Shown here: positions 16,413 through 24,631 of the stretch, piece by piece
Layout of the letters: the number at the start of each line of letters is the position of its first letter
How positions within the stretch are numbered: position 1 is the first letter of the stretch
Source: Bradyrhizobium archetypum
GTDB taxonomy: Bacteria; Pseudomonadota; Alphaproteobacteria; Rhizobiales; Xanthobacteraceae
Assembly (NCBI RefSeq): GCF_013114835.1
Contig: NZ_JAAVLW010000003.1
Coordinates: 434,001-498,000 of the forward strand
DNA: 64,000 nucleotides
Direction: 5' to 3'
Notes under the pieces: model-generated
Database searches by the model: none
Seen by the model: the letters and a program-made list of their open reading frames with translations, nothing else
Told to the model about the DNA's origin: nothing
Program-made: the position numbers and the translations under genes

Positions 16413-16599
16413 GGTTTTGGCAAAGGTCATTGGCGCGAAACAATACGACCGTACCTCGCGACAGTGCACATTGCCAATTATGGGGGAGACGAGACGTCAA
16501 GGCGCAATGGTTCGCCTTGAAAACGCGGGCCGGTTAGATAACATGTTAATTAACGAGGTCGGGCGATCGAACAGCCCGCGTGAAGGGGAGAGGATGCCG

Positions 16600-17616
16600 A
16601 TGAGAAGAGCATTTCTGGCGATGCTGCTGGTTGCCAGCGTGACGCCTGCGGTGGCGCAGGAAAAAACCTTCGACCTGAAGATTTCGCACTGGGTGCCGTC
16701 CTCGCATCCGCTGCAGAAATCGCTGGAGGACTGGGCGGCCGCTGTCGAAAAGGATTCCGGCGGCACCATCAAGTCCAAAGTGTTTCCGGCCCAGCAACTC
16801 GGCAAGGCATTTGACCATTACGACATGGCGCGCGACGGCATCGCCGACGTCACCTATGTCAACCCCGGCTATCAGCCCGGGCGCTTCCCCCTGATCGGCG
16901 CCGGCGAGCTGCCGTTCCTGATGTCGGACGCCAAGGGCGGCTCGATGGGCCTCGACGCCTGGTACCGCAAGTATGCCGAGAAGGAGATGAAGGACGTCAA
17001 GTTCTGCCTTGCCTTCGTCCATTCCCCGTCGTCATTCCATTCCCGCACCAAGAAGATCGTCGTGCCTGATGACATCAAGGGCATGAAAATCCGTCCCGCG
17101 CACGCTACCATGGCGAACTTCGTGACCCAACTCGGCGGCACCAATGTGCAGTCCTCGGCACCGGAGGTCCGCGACATCATCGAGCGCGGCGTCGCCGACG
17201 CCGTCACCTTCCCGTGGGGCTCGTTGCTGCTGTTTGGCATCGACAAGGTGACCAAATACGACATGGAAGCGCCGCTCTATGTCACCACGTTTGCCTTCGT
17301 GATCAACAAGGACAAGTACAACCAGATGTCCGACAAGCAAAAGAAGGCGATCGACAACAACTGCAACACCGAGACCGCCGGCAAGGTCGGCGAGCACTGG
17401 GGCAAGATGGAGGACGCCGGCATCGACAAGATCAAGGCGGAATCCAGCCACGAGGTCTACAAGCTCACGCCCGAGCAGATCGGACTTTGGAAGAAAGCTT
17501 CGGAGCCGCTGACCAAAACCTGGGGCGAGGGCGTCAAGAAGCACGGCGGCGATCCGGATGCGGCGCTGGCCGAGCTCAAGGCTTCGCTCACCAAGTACAA
17601 CGCGCTCGCGCAGTAG
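16600..17616 (+). CDS. TRAP transporter substrate-binding protein (DctP family)
   Basis: 338 residues from the ATG at 16600, 9 bases after AAGGGGAG; an ATG two codons earlier is too close to that element. Residues 1-20 (RRAFLAMLLVASVTPAVAQ) are a cleavable signal peptide. The mature part has the DctP pattern: LKISHWVPSSHPLQKSLEDWAAAVEKDSGG and later IRPAHATMANFVTQLGGTNV, with the conserved Arg of the substrate-carboxylate clamp (MKIRPAHATM). It is the first gene of the dctPQM-like set and resembles the TarP-type aromatic-acid TRAP system of R. palustris by genomic setting. Substrate probably a hydroxycinnamate or other aromatic acid (inference). Confidence 0.92.
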   Translation: MRRAFLAMLLVASVTPAVAQEKTFDLKISHWVPSSHPLQKSLEDWAAAVEKDSGGTIKSKVFPAQQLGKAFDHYDMARDGIADVTYVNPGYQPGRFPLIGAGELPFLMSDAKGGSMGLDAWYRKYAEKEMKDVKFCLAFVHSPSSFHSRTKKIVVPDDIKGMKIRPAHATMANFVTQLGGTNVQSSAPEVRDIIERGVADAVTFPWGSLLLFGIDKVTKYDMEAPLYVTTFAFVINKDKYNQMSDKQKKAIDNNCNTETAGKVGEHWGKMEDAGIDKIKAESSHEVYKLTPEQIGLWKKASEPLTKTWGEGVKKHGGDPDAALAELKASLTKYNALAQ

Positions 17617-17640
17617 ACCGAAGCCGTAGGAGCTGCGCTC

Positions 17641-17763
17641 CCTCTCCCGCTTGCGGGGGAGGGCAGGGGTGGGGATCGTGCCACATAACGCATGCTGGAG
17701 TTCGGGGAGAGAACCCCCACCCGCTGCGCGGCGCGCAGCGACCTCCCCCGCAAGCGGGAGAGG
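17641..17763. repeat. Palindromic repeat between dctP- and dctQ-like genes
   Basis: Outer arms CCTCTCCCGCTTGCGGGGG and CCCCCGCAAGCGGGAGAGG pair almost perfectly, with an inner pair GGGGTGGGG / CCCCCACCC. It lies inside the TRAP operon and would place a large hairpin in the mRNA between the binding-protein and permease genes, which could favour higher binding-protein expression. Confidence 0.8.
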
Positions 17764-17826
17764 TTAAGTGAGTTCGCGACCGGACCTATTCAGTCAACTG
17801 GCATCAGTCGGCGAGGAGTTCCCCAC

Positions 17827-18336
17827 ATGAATCGCGCGTGGATGGATCGTTTCATCGACACCATCGAATGGATCGCCGCCGGCTTCGTCGGCATCGTGGC
17901 GCTCAACATCTTCATCGGCGTTCTGTTACGCAATACGCTCAACTATGCGATCCCCGACTCCTTTGACATCGGGCGCATGCTGCTCGGCATCCTGATCTTC
18001 TGGGGCATCGCCGCCACCAGCTATCGCGGCGGCCACATCACCGTCGATCTGGTCTGGGCCAATGTCGGCCCGAAATACCAGCGCATGATCGACGTGTTCG
18101 CGACGCTGGTGCTGCTGTTCGTCGTGACGGTGCAGACCTATACCTTGTTCGACAAGGTGCGCGGCACCTATAACGACAACGTGCTCACCTTCGACATGCA
18201 CATGCCGACCTGGCCGTTCTTCGCCATCGCCTGGGCCGGCGACGGCGCCGCCGTGCTCCTGATCGCAATCCGCACCTACCGGCTGATTTTCCATCCCGAG
18301 GACATCCATGACGCCAAGGTCAAGACGGTAGAGTAG
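17827..18336 (+). CDS. TRAP transporter small permease (DctQ family)
   Basis: 169 residues from the ATG at 17827, with GGCGAGGAG upstream. Four hydrophobic segments are visible (WIAAGFVGIVALNIFIGVLLR; FDIGRMLLGILIFWGIAATSY; VFATLVLLFVVTVQTYTLF; FFAIAWAGDGAAVLLIAI). This is the four-helix membrane partner of the large permease. The ATG of the large-permease gene follows 5 bases after its stop. Confidence 0.9.
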   Translation: MNRAWMDRFIDTIEWIAAGFVGIVALNIFIGVLLRNTLNYAIPDSFDIGRMLLGILIFWGIAATSYRGGHITVDLVWANVGPKYQRMIDVFATLVLLFVVTVQTYTLFDKVRGTYNDNVLTFDMHMPTWPFFAIAWAGDGAAVLLIAIRTYRLIFHPEDIHDAKVKTVE

Positions 18337-18341
18337 GTCGC

Positions 18342-19658
18342 ATGAGTACAGATGCCGTCGCCGTCATCGGATTCGTTGCGCTGTTTGCGCTGATGCTGTT
18401 GCGTGTGCCGGTCGGCATGGCGATGGGCCTCGTCGGCGTCTGCGGCTTTGGTCATCTGGTCGGCTTCACGCCGGCGCTGAAGCTGGTCGGCCAGACCTCG
18501 ATGCGCACGGTGACCGACTACACCTTCGGCGTGATCCCGATGTTCCTGTTGATGGGAACGTTCGTCAGCAATTCCGGCATGAGCCGCGAACTGTTCCGCG
18601 CCGCCAACGGTTTTGTCGGCCATCTCCGCGGCGGGCTCGGCATCGCAACGGTAGCGGCCTGCGGCGGCTTTGCCGCGATCTGCGGCTCGTCGGTGGCAAC
18701 CGCTGCGACCTTCTCGGCGGTCGCCTATCCGGAAATGCGCCGCTTCGGCTATCCGCAATCCTTTGCTACCGGCGTGATCGCGGCGGGCGGTACGCTCGGC
18801 GCCATGCTGCCCCCGTCCACCGTGCTGGCGGTCTATGGCATCATCACCGAGCAGGACATCGGCAAGCTCTTTATTGCCGGCATCATTCCCGGCCTGCTGG
18901 CGATGACCATGTACATGCTTACCATCGCGCTGATCGGCTGGTTCCGTCCGGACTTCCTGCCGAAGGGTAAGCCGACCACATGGCGTGAGCGCTTTGCCGG
19001 CTTGAAGAGCATCTGGGCGCCGGTGCTGCTGTTCATTTTCGTGATCGGCGGGCTCTACGGTTTGCCGTTCCTGCCGCGCTTCACGCCGACCGAGGCGGGC
19101 GGCGTCGGCGCCACCGGCGCCTTCCTGATCGGCGTGCTCACCGGGCGGCTCGACAAGGAGAAAATCCTGAACTCACTGCTGCAGGCGACCCGCACCGCCG
19201 CCGCGGTGTTCACGGTGCTGATCGGCGCGCTGATCTTCGGCTATTTCCTCACCGTGACGCAGACCCCGCAGAAGGTGACGGAGCTGCTCACTGGCCTCGG
19301 TCTCGGCCCCTATGGCATCCTCGCGCTGATCATGATCATGTATCTGGTGCTGGGCTGCCTGATGGATGCGATGGCCATGATCATCCTCACGGTGCCGATC
19401 ATCTTCCCGGTCATCATGCATCTCGGCTTCGATCCGATCTGGTTCGGCGTGATCATCGTCATGACCGTCGAACTTGGCCTGATTCATCCGCCGGTCGGCA
19501 TGAACGTGTTCGTCATCAAGAGCGTGGTGAAGGACGTCTCCTTCTCGACGATTTTTCGTGGCGTGCTGCCGTTCGTGGCGACCGATTTGATCCGGCTGGT
19601 GATCCTGATCGCGTTTCCGATCCTGGCGTTGTGGCTGCCGCAACGGATGGCCGGATAG
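18342..19658 (+). CDS. TRAP transporter large permease (DctM family)
   Basis: 438 residues with about 12 hydrophobic segments. Signature stretches of DctM are present: FGVIPMFLLMGTFVSNSGMSRELF, GGFAAICGSSVATAATFSAVAYPEMRRFGY, GGTLGAMLPPSTVLAVYGIITEQDIGKLFIAGIIPGLL and LGCLMDAMAMIILTVPI. It is the Na+-driven transport subunit and works with the DctP- and DctQ-like proteins just upstream. Confidence 0.95.
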   Translation: MSTDAVAVIGFVALFALMLLRVPVGMAMGLVGVCGFGHLVGFTPALKLVGQTSMRTVTDYTFGVIPMFLLMGTFVSNSGMSRELFRAANGFVGHLRGGLGIATVAACGGFAAICGSSVATAATFSAVAYPEMRRFGYPQSFATGVIAAGGTLGAMLPPSTVLAVYGIITEQDIGKLFIAGIIPGLLAMTMYMLTIALIGWFRPDFLPKGKPTTWRERFAGLKSIWAPVLLFIFVIGGLYGLPFLPRFTPTEAGGVGATGAFLIGVLTGRLDKEKILNSLLQATRTAAAVFTVLIGALIFGYFLTVTQTPQKVTELLTGLGLGPYGILALIMIMYLVLGCLMDAMAMIILTVPIIFPVIMHLGFDPIWFGVIIVMTVELGLIHPPVGMNVFVIKSVVKDVSFSTIFRGVLPFVATDLIRLVILIAFPILALWLPQRMAG

Positions 19659-19668
19659 GGTTACGACG

Positions 19669-20130
19669 ATGACCCCGCAGCTTTCCACCAAATATGTCTT
19701 CACCATCACCGCGCGGATCGGCGCAGTGACGTCAGCGGGTGAAATCGGTACCGGCGTGCGGCGGATCATTCCGATCATCGGCGGCGAGGTGAAGGGCGAA
19801 GAGGTCAACGGCAAGGTTCTTCCCTGCGGCGCCGACTTCCAGATCATCCGCCCGAACGAATTGATCGAACTGGAAGCCAAATACGCCTTCGAAACCGACG
19901 ATGGCGCGATCGTCTATATCGAGAACAAGGGCCTGCGTTTTGGTCCCGTCGACCTGCTGCAGAAGCTCAAGCGCGGCGAGCCGGTCGACCCCAGGCTGAT
20001 CTATTTCCGCACCGTGCCGAAATTCGAGACCGGTGCGCCAAAATATCGCTGGCTGATGGAAAACTTCTTCATCGGCTCCGCGGCCCGCCACGCCAATCAC
20101 GTCGTCATCGACGTGCATCAGGTGTTGTAG
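19669..20130 (+). CDS. DUF3237 domain-containing protein
   Basis: 153 residues covering the whole domain: LSTKYVFTITARIGAVTSAGEIGTGVRRIIPIIGGEVKGEEVNGKVLPCGADFQIIRPN near the start, and TVPKFETGAPKYRWLMENFFIGSAARHANHVVIDVHQVL at the end. The family is a beta-barrel fold often encoded in aromatic-degradation clusters; its biochemical role is not established. It starts 10 bases after the large-permease stop and is therefore the last gene of the TRAP operon. Confidence 0.92.
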   Translation: MTPQLSTKYVFTITARIGAVTSAGEIGTGVRRIIPIIGGEVKGEEVNGKVLPCGADFQIIRPNELIELEAKYAFETDDGAIVYIENKGLRFGPVDLLQKLKRGEPVDPRLIYFRTVPKFETGAPKYRWLMENFFIGSAARHANHVVIDVHQVL

Positions 20131-20287
20131 CTGCGGTCCCGGAATCGTGCTTTTCGCGGATACCTGCACACGAGATTGCGGGTGCGGCGCGCACCCGGTC
20201 TTCCCTGCGCCTCCACTTGGTGAGGGCGAGAAAGCTTCAGGCAAACCTCGGCCAGATGTGTCCCGAGATCGCGAAGTCATATTCCGC

Positions 20288-20424
20288 TGTCGTCACCCGC
20301 CAACGGGTCGCGCGAATGCGCGCCCGATGACAGGCTCCGGTGGGTGACCCAGTATTCCAGAGAAAGCAGTGACTAAGCCGATAAGCCGCGGCGTACTGGA
20401 TCCCCGCCTTCGCGCGGATGACAG
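20288..20424. repeat. Palindromic repeat with embedded 39-bp module
   Basis: CTGTCGTCACCCGC at the left, GGTGGGTGACCCAGTATTCC in the middle and GTACTGGATCCCCGCC...GGATGACAG at the right form nested hairpins. A 39-bp module (20301-20339) splits the GTCACCCGC / GTGGGTGAC pair and is 38/39 identical to the module at 15046-15084. It occupies the gap of about 490 bases between the TRAP operon and the CoA-ligase operon; the rest of that gap up to 20555 shows nothing else. Confidence 0.75.
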
Positions 20425-20558
20425 TTGAGTGTGTGTGGCGCTGTCTTCGCGTGTGTGTGGCGGAGGGCCGCGGCGTTGCAGATGCTTGCCAGAGTCCGGA
20501 TAATTGGTTGCGCCGTACCCCTTATCCGCAATGCCGGCCGGAGACCCCATAACCCACC

Positions 20559-20595
20559 TTGACTCCCCCGTCCCAAAATCGTTATAAAACATAAC
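20559..20595 (+). promoter_or_regulatory. Promoter and overlapping operator of the hydroxycinnamoyl-CoA operon
   Basis: TTGACT (20559-20564) is followed after 17 bases by TTATAA (20582-20587). The -10 box lies inside GTTATAAAACATAAC (20581-20595), which shares the GTTAT-N5-ATAAC form with the site at 16398-16412. A repressor bound here would block RNA polymerase, as expected for a MarR/CouR-type regulator relieved by an aromatic-CoA. Confidence 0.6.
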
Positions 20596-20623
20596 TATTT
20601 TGGACAGGAAGCAATATAAGCCC

Positions 20624-21424
20624 ATGGGAAACGCCTCCACCGTCTCAGCGGGTCAGTCCGACCTGCTCAAGATCGAGCAGAAGGGCGCGGTGCTGACCGT
20701 GGGCCTCAACCGTCCGGTCAAGCGCAACGCGCTGAATGACGGCATCATCCTTGCGATCCAGGATTGCTTCACGAGCCTGCCGGAAGGGATCGGCGCCGTG
20801 GTCATCCACGGCGTTGGCGATCATTTCTCCTCCGGCCTCGATCTATCCGAACTCACCGAGCACGACGCCACCGAGGGCCTGCGCCACTCTCAGATGTGGC
20901 ACCGGGTGTTCGACCGTATCCAATATAGCCGCGTGCCCGTGATCGCGGCGCTGAAGGGAGCGGTGATCGGCGGCGGCCTGGAGCTGGCCTGTGCGGCGCA
21001 TATCCGCGTCGCCGAGCCGTCAGCCTATTTCGCGCTGCCCGAAGGCCAGCGCGGCATCTTCGTCGGCGGCGGCGGATCGGTGCGGCTGCCGCGCCTGATC
21101 GGCGTGGCGCGGATGATCGACATGATGCTCACCGGGCGGGTCTATTCGGCCACCGAGGGTTCATCCTATGGCTTCTCGCAATACCTCACCGAAGCCGGCG
21201 GCGCGCTGCCTAAAGCGCTGGAGCTCGCCGAGCGCGTCGCCGCCAACGCGCCGCTGACCAATTTTGCCGTACTGCAGGCACTCCCGATGATCGCCGAGGC
21301 CAACCCACAGACGGGACTTTTGATGGAATCCCTGATGGCGACCGTGGCGCAGAGCGACAAGGAAGCAAAACGCCGCATTCGCGCATTTCTCGAGCACAAA
21401 ACCGCAAAGGTGAAGCCGACCTGA
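20624..21424 (+). CDS. Enoyl-CoA hydratase (hydroxycinnamoyl-CoA hydratase candidate)
   Basis: 266 residues from the ATG at 20624; an in-frame TTG at 20600 is nearer the promoter. It is a crotonase with both catalytic glutamates apparently in place: GAVIGGGLELACAAHIRVAEPSAYFALPEGQRGIFVGGGG. The first oxyanion segment is HFSSGLDLSEL. It is one base upstream of the aromatic-CoA ligase start, so the two are tightly coupled. Having both glutamates it looks more like a hydratase than a hydratase/lyase of the vanillin-forming type. It probably acts on 4-coumaroyl- or feruloyl-CoA (inference from context). Confidence 0.88.
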   Translation: MGNASTVSAGQSDLLKIEQKGAVLTVGLNRPVKRNALNDGIILAIQDCFTSLPEGIGAVVIHGVGDHFSSGLDLSELTEHDATEGLRHSQMWHRVFDRIQYSRVPVIAALKGAVIGGGLELACAAHIRVAEPSAYFALPEGQRGIFVGGGGSVRLPRLIGVARMIDMMLTGRVYSATEGSSYGFSQYLTEAGGALPKALELAERVAANAPLTNFAVLQALPMIAEANPQTGLLMESLMATVAQSDKEAKRRIRAFLEHKTAKVKPT

Positions 21425-21425
21425 C

Positions 21426-23312
21426 ATGAGCGCCACGCCCGGCATGTCCGCCTCGACCGATTCAGCCGCGCGCGCGGATCATCCGCTGCGTCCGATCTCG
21501 TTCGGCACGCCCGCGGTGCATGTTGAGCACCGCGACGACGGCACCATCTATTTGCGCCCGAAAGCGCAACTCCGCGACTATCCCGCCCGCATCACCGACC
21601 GTCTGCACCACTGGGCCGCAGCGGCGCCCGACCGGGTGTTCATGGCGGAGCGCAACGCCGCGCGGGGCTGGCGGCAGATCAGCTATGCCGAGCTGCTTGC
21701 CTCCTCGCGGCATATCGCGTCCGCGCTGCTGGCACGCGGCCTTTCGGCGGACAAGCCGGTCGTCATCCTGTCCGGCAACTCGATCGATCATGCGCTGATC
21801 GCGTTCGGCGCCTTCTATGCCGGCATTCCCTTCTGTCCGGTGTCGCCGGCCTATTCGCTGGTGTCGCGGGACTACGGCAAGCTCGGCTATTTGATTAAGC
21901 TGTTGACGCCGGGCCTTGTCTTCGTCGACGACGCGACGAAATTCGCCGATGCGCTGGCCGCCAATGTGCCGCCCGGAACCGAGATCGCCGCTTCCCGAGG
22001 CGTGCTGCCCGGCCGCGACATCACGACGCTTGCGGATCTGCTGGCGACCCCACTGCATCCGCGCCTTGATGCGGTGCACGAGGCGATCGGGCCGGATACG
22101 ATTGCAAAATTCCTGCTCACATCGGGCTCGACCGGCAACCCCAAGGCCGTCATCAACACCCAGCGCATGATCTGCGCCAACCAGGTGATGCTGCGCGAGA
22201 CGCTCGCCTTCCTGAAGGACGAGCCGCCGGTCATCGTCGACTGGCTGCCGTGGAATCACACCTTCGGCGGCAACCACAATATCGGGCTGACGCTCTACAA
22301 TGGCGGCTCGATGTATCTCGACGAGGGCAAGCCGATGCCCGGCGGCATTGAGGAGACCGTGCGCAATCTGCAGGAGATTTCGCCGACGGTCTATTTCAAC
22401 GTGCCCAAGGGCTATGAATCGCTATTGCCCTATCTGCGCAACGATGCCGCGCTGCGCAAAAAGTTCTTTGCCCGCTTGCACGCGATGTTCTTCTCGGGTG
22501 CGGCGCTGTCGGCCTTCGTCTGGAACAGCCTCGACGAGCTTTCGGTTCGCGAAACCGGCTATCGCGTGCCGATGCTGACCGGCCTTGGCGCCACCGAAAC
22601 CGCGCCGTTCTTCATGTCGGTCAATCCGCACACCAGCCGTTCCGGCCATGTCGGGCTGCCGGTGCTGGGCAATGACGCCAAGCTCGTGCCCAACAATGGC
22701 AAGCTGGAGGTTCGCGCCAAGGGGCCGAACGTGATGCCGGGCTATTGGCGTCAGCCTGATATCACGGCGAAATGTTTCGACGAGGAAGGCTTCTACAGGA
22801 TGGGCGACGCGCTCAAGCCTGCCGATCCCGACAACTTCGACGCCGGCTTCGATTTCGATGGCCGCATCGGCGAAGACTTCAAGCTCGCCAGCGGCACCTG
22901 GGTCAGCGTCGGCCCGTTGCGGGCGCGCTTCGTCGCGGCTTGTGCGCCGCTGGTGCGCGACGTCGTGATTGCCGGCATCAACCGCGACGAAATATCGGCG
23001 CTGGTGGTGCTCGATCTTGACGGCTGCCGCCTGATCAATCCGACGCTTCCGCTCGATGACCTCGCGGCCGTGGCTTCCGACCCGTTGATCGTTGCAGCCT
23101 TCCGCGAACGCTTCCAAAAATTCTTCGCCGACGCCACGGGCTCCTCGACCCGGATCACGCGCGCCGTATTGCTCGATGCGCCGCTGTCGATCGATCGCGG
23201 CGAGGTCACGGACAAGGGCTCGATCAATCAGCGCGCGGTGCTTGAGAACCGCAGCGCGCTGATCGAGGAAATCTATTCGCCTGTGCCATCGGCGCAAGTG
23301 ATTACGCTGTAG
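21426..23312 (+). CDS. Feruloyl-CoA/4-coumaroyl-CoA synthetase (AMP-binding)
   Basis: 628 residues, long for the ANL superfamily but normal for feruloyl-CoA synthetases. It activates a hydroxycinnamate with ATP and CoA. The phosphate loop LLTSGSTGNPKAV is at about 229-241; DWLPWNHTFGGNHNIGLTLYNGG and LTGLGATETAPF (A5-like motif) follow, and YRMGDALKPADPDNFDAGFDFDGRIGEDFKLASGTWVSVGPL is the hinge region characteristic of this subgroup. It begins one base after the hydratase stop and precedes the SDR gene by 36 bases. Substrate choice among coumarate, ferulate and caffeate cannot be read from sequence. Confidence 0.92.
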   Translation: MSATPGMSASTDSAARADHPLRPISFGTPAVHVEHRDDGTIYLRPKAQLRDYPARITDRLHHWAAAAPDRVFMAERNAARGWRQISYAELLASSRHIASALLARGLSADKPVVILSGNSIDHALIAFGAFYAGIPFCPVSPAYSLVSRDYGKLGYLIKLLTPGLVFVDDATKFADALAANVPPGTEIAASRGVLPGRDITTLADLLATPLHPRLDAVHEAIGPDTIAKFLLTSGSTGNPKAVINTQRMICANQVMLRETLAFLKDEPPVIVDWLPWNHTFGGNHNIGLTLYNGGSMYLDEGKPMPGGIEETVRNLQEISPTVYFNVPKGYESLLPYLRNDAALRKKFFARLHAMFFSGAALSAFVWNSLDELSVRETGYRVPMLTGLGATETAPFFMSVNPHTSRSGHVGLPVLGNDAKLVPNNGKLEVRAKGPNVMPGYWRQPDITAKCFDEEGFYRMGDALKPADPDNFDAGFDFDGRIGEDFKLASGTWVSVGPLRARFVAACAPLVRDVVIAGINRDEISALVVLDLDGCRLINPTLPLDDLAAVASDPLIVAAFRERFQKFFADATGSSTRITRAVLLDAPLSIDRGEVTDKGSINQRAVLENRSALIEEIYSPVPSAQVITL

Positions 23313-23348
23313 CCGAATTCGTAACGAGAGCTTGTCAGGGAGAGCACC

Positions 23349-24110
23349 ATGCAGTTGAAGGATCAGGCCGCCATCGTCACCGGCGGCGCATCGGGTTTGG
23401 GCGCGGCGACCGCGCGCCGGCTCGCCGCCCAGGGCGCCAAGGTTGCCATCTGCGATCTCAACGAAAAGCTCGCCGAATCTGTCGCAGCCGAGATCGGCGG
23501 CGTCGCCGTCACTTGCGACGTTTCAGATGCAGCCTCGGCGGAAGCCGCGATCGCGAAAGCCGCGGCGGCGCATGGTCCGGCGCGTGTGCTGGTGAATTGC
23601 GCCGGCATCGGCGTCGCCAAGCGCGTGATCGGCAAGGACGGGCCGATGGCGCTTTCGGATTTCGACAAGGTGATCAAGGTTAACCTGATCGGCTCCTTCA
23701 ACATGCTGCGGCTGGCCACGGCCCCGATGTCGAAGCTGGAGCCGCTGGCGACCGGCGAACGCGGCATGGTGATCTCGACCGCCTCGGTCGCCGCCTACGA
23801 CGGCCAGATCGGTCAATCGGCCTATTCGGCCTCAAAGGGCGGCATCGTCGCCATGACGCTGCCGATCGCGCGCGAGCTGGCGCAGTTTGGCATCCGCGTG
23901 CTGACGATCGCGCCGGGCCTGTTCCTCACCCCGCTGCTCGCCAATCTGCCGCAGGAAGCGCAGGACTCGCTCGCCGCCTCGATCCCGTTCCCGCGCCGGC
24001 TCGGCCAGGCCGACGAGTTTGCCTCGCTGGCGCTGCACATGATCGACAATCCATATCTCAATGGCGAGGTGGTGCGGCTCGACGCCGCGCTTCGCATGGC
24101 GCCGCGCTAG
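23349..24110 (+). CDS. SDR-family 3-hydroxyacyl-CoA dehydrogenase (HSD10-like)
   Basis: 253 residues of the short-chain dehydrogenase fold: cofactor motif AAIVTGGASGLGAATARRLA (7-26), NAG-equivalent LVNCAGIGVAKR (about 80), catalytic Ser in STASVAAYDGQ and the YSASK tetrad motif (about 159-163). The segment VLTIAPGLFLTPLL is like type II 3-hydroxyacyl-CoA dehydrogenases (HSD10/FadB2x). AGGGAGAGCACC precedes the ATG. Fourth step in the local order: ligase and hydratase upstream, thioesterase 13 bases downstream. It would oxidise the 3-hydroxy-aryl-propanoyl-CoA with NAD+ (inference). Confidence 0.9.
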   Translation: MQLKDQAAIVTGGASGLGAATARRLAAQGAKVAICDLNEKLAESVAAEIGGVAVTCDVSDAASAEAAIAKAAAAHGPARVLVNCAGIGVAKRVIGKDGPMALSDFDKVIKVNLIGSFNMLRLATAPMSKLEPLATGERGMVISTASVAAYDGQIGQSAYSASKGGIVAMTLPIARELAQFGIRVLTIAPGLFLTPLLANLPQEAQDSLAASIPFPRRLGQADEFASLALHMIDNPYLNGEVVRLDAALRMAPR

Positions 24111-24123
24111 GATATTGCGATCC

Positions 24124-24543
24124 ATGTTCATCAACCGGCGCGACGTCCAGATCCAGTGGGGCGACTGCGATCCCGCCAACATCGTCTACTACCCGCGATA
24201 CTTCGCGATGTTCGACGATTCGACCTCGATCATGTTCGAAGCCGCCGGGTTTTCGAAACAGGACATCATCCGCAAATATGGCCTGGTCGGCATACCCATG
24301 GTGGATACGCGGGCGAAATTCTACATTCCCTCGACCCATGGCGAGTGGATCAGGATCGAGAGCCGGATCGACAGTTTCAAGCGATCGAGCTTCGAGGTGG
24401 TCCACAACGTGTTCAAGGCTGACGCCCTGGCGATCGAAGCGTTCGAGACCCGCGTGCTGGTCGGCCGTCACCCGGACGATCCCGAGAAGCTGAAATCGGC
24501 ACCGATGCCGCCGGAGATCATCGAGCGATTCATGCGGGGCTGA
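24124..24543 (+). CDS. 4-hydroxybenzoyl-CoA thioesterase-like hotdog enzyme
   Basis: 139 residues, the usual length. The N-terminal VQIQWGDCDPANIVYYPRYFAMFD closely follows the 4-hydroxybenzoyl-CoA thioesterase of the Pseudomonas type, with the catalytic Asp at residue 16. It continues with DTRAKFYIPSTHGEWIRIESRIDSFKRSSFEVVHNVF. It would release 4-hydroxybenzoate and CoA from 4-hydroxybenzoyl-CoA in the cytoplasm, feeding PobA. It is 13 bases after the SDR gene, last in the five-gene run before the binding-protein gene. Confidence 0.9.
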   Translation: MFINRRDVQIQWGDCDPANIVYYPRYFAMFDDSTSIMFEAAGFSKQDIIRKYGLVGIPMVDTRAKFYIPSTHGEWIRIESRIDSFKRSSFEVVHNVFKADALAIEAFETRVLVGRHPDDPEKLKSAPMPPEIIERFMRG

Positions 24544-24631
24544 CGCAAGCTCCCGCATGACCTAAAGGAGGGGCTGAATTGAACGTGGCTTTTTGCTTTA
24601 CACGATAAAGAGAAATTCAAGGGAGGAATGA

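Noticed and set aside
24596-24610. CTTTA-CACGA-TAAAG inverted repeat before the aromatic-island binding-protein gene
   Set aside because: It has the same 5+5+5 layout as the MarR-type sites but different arms, so I did not count it as a member of that set.
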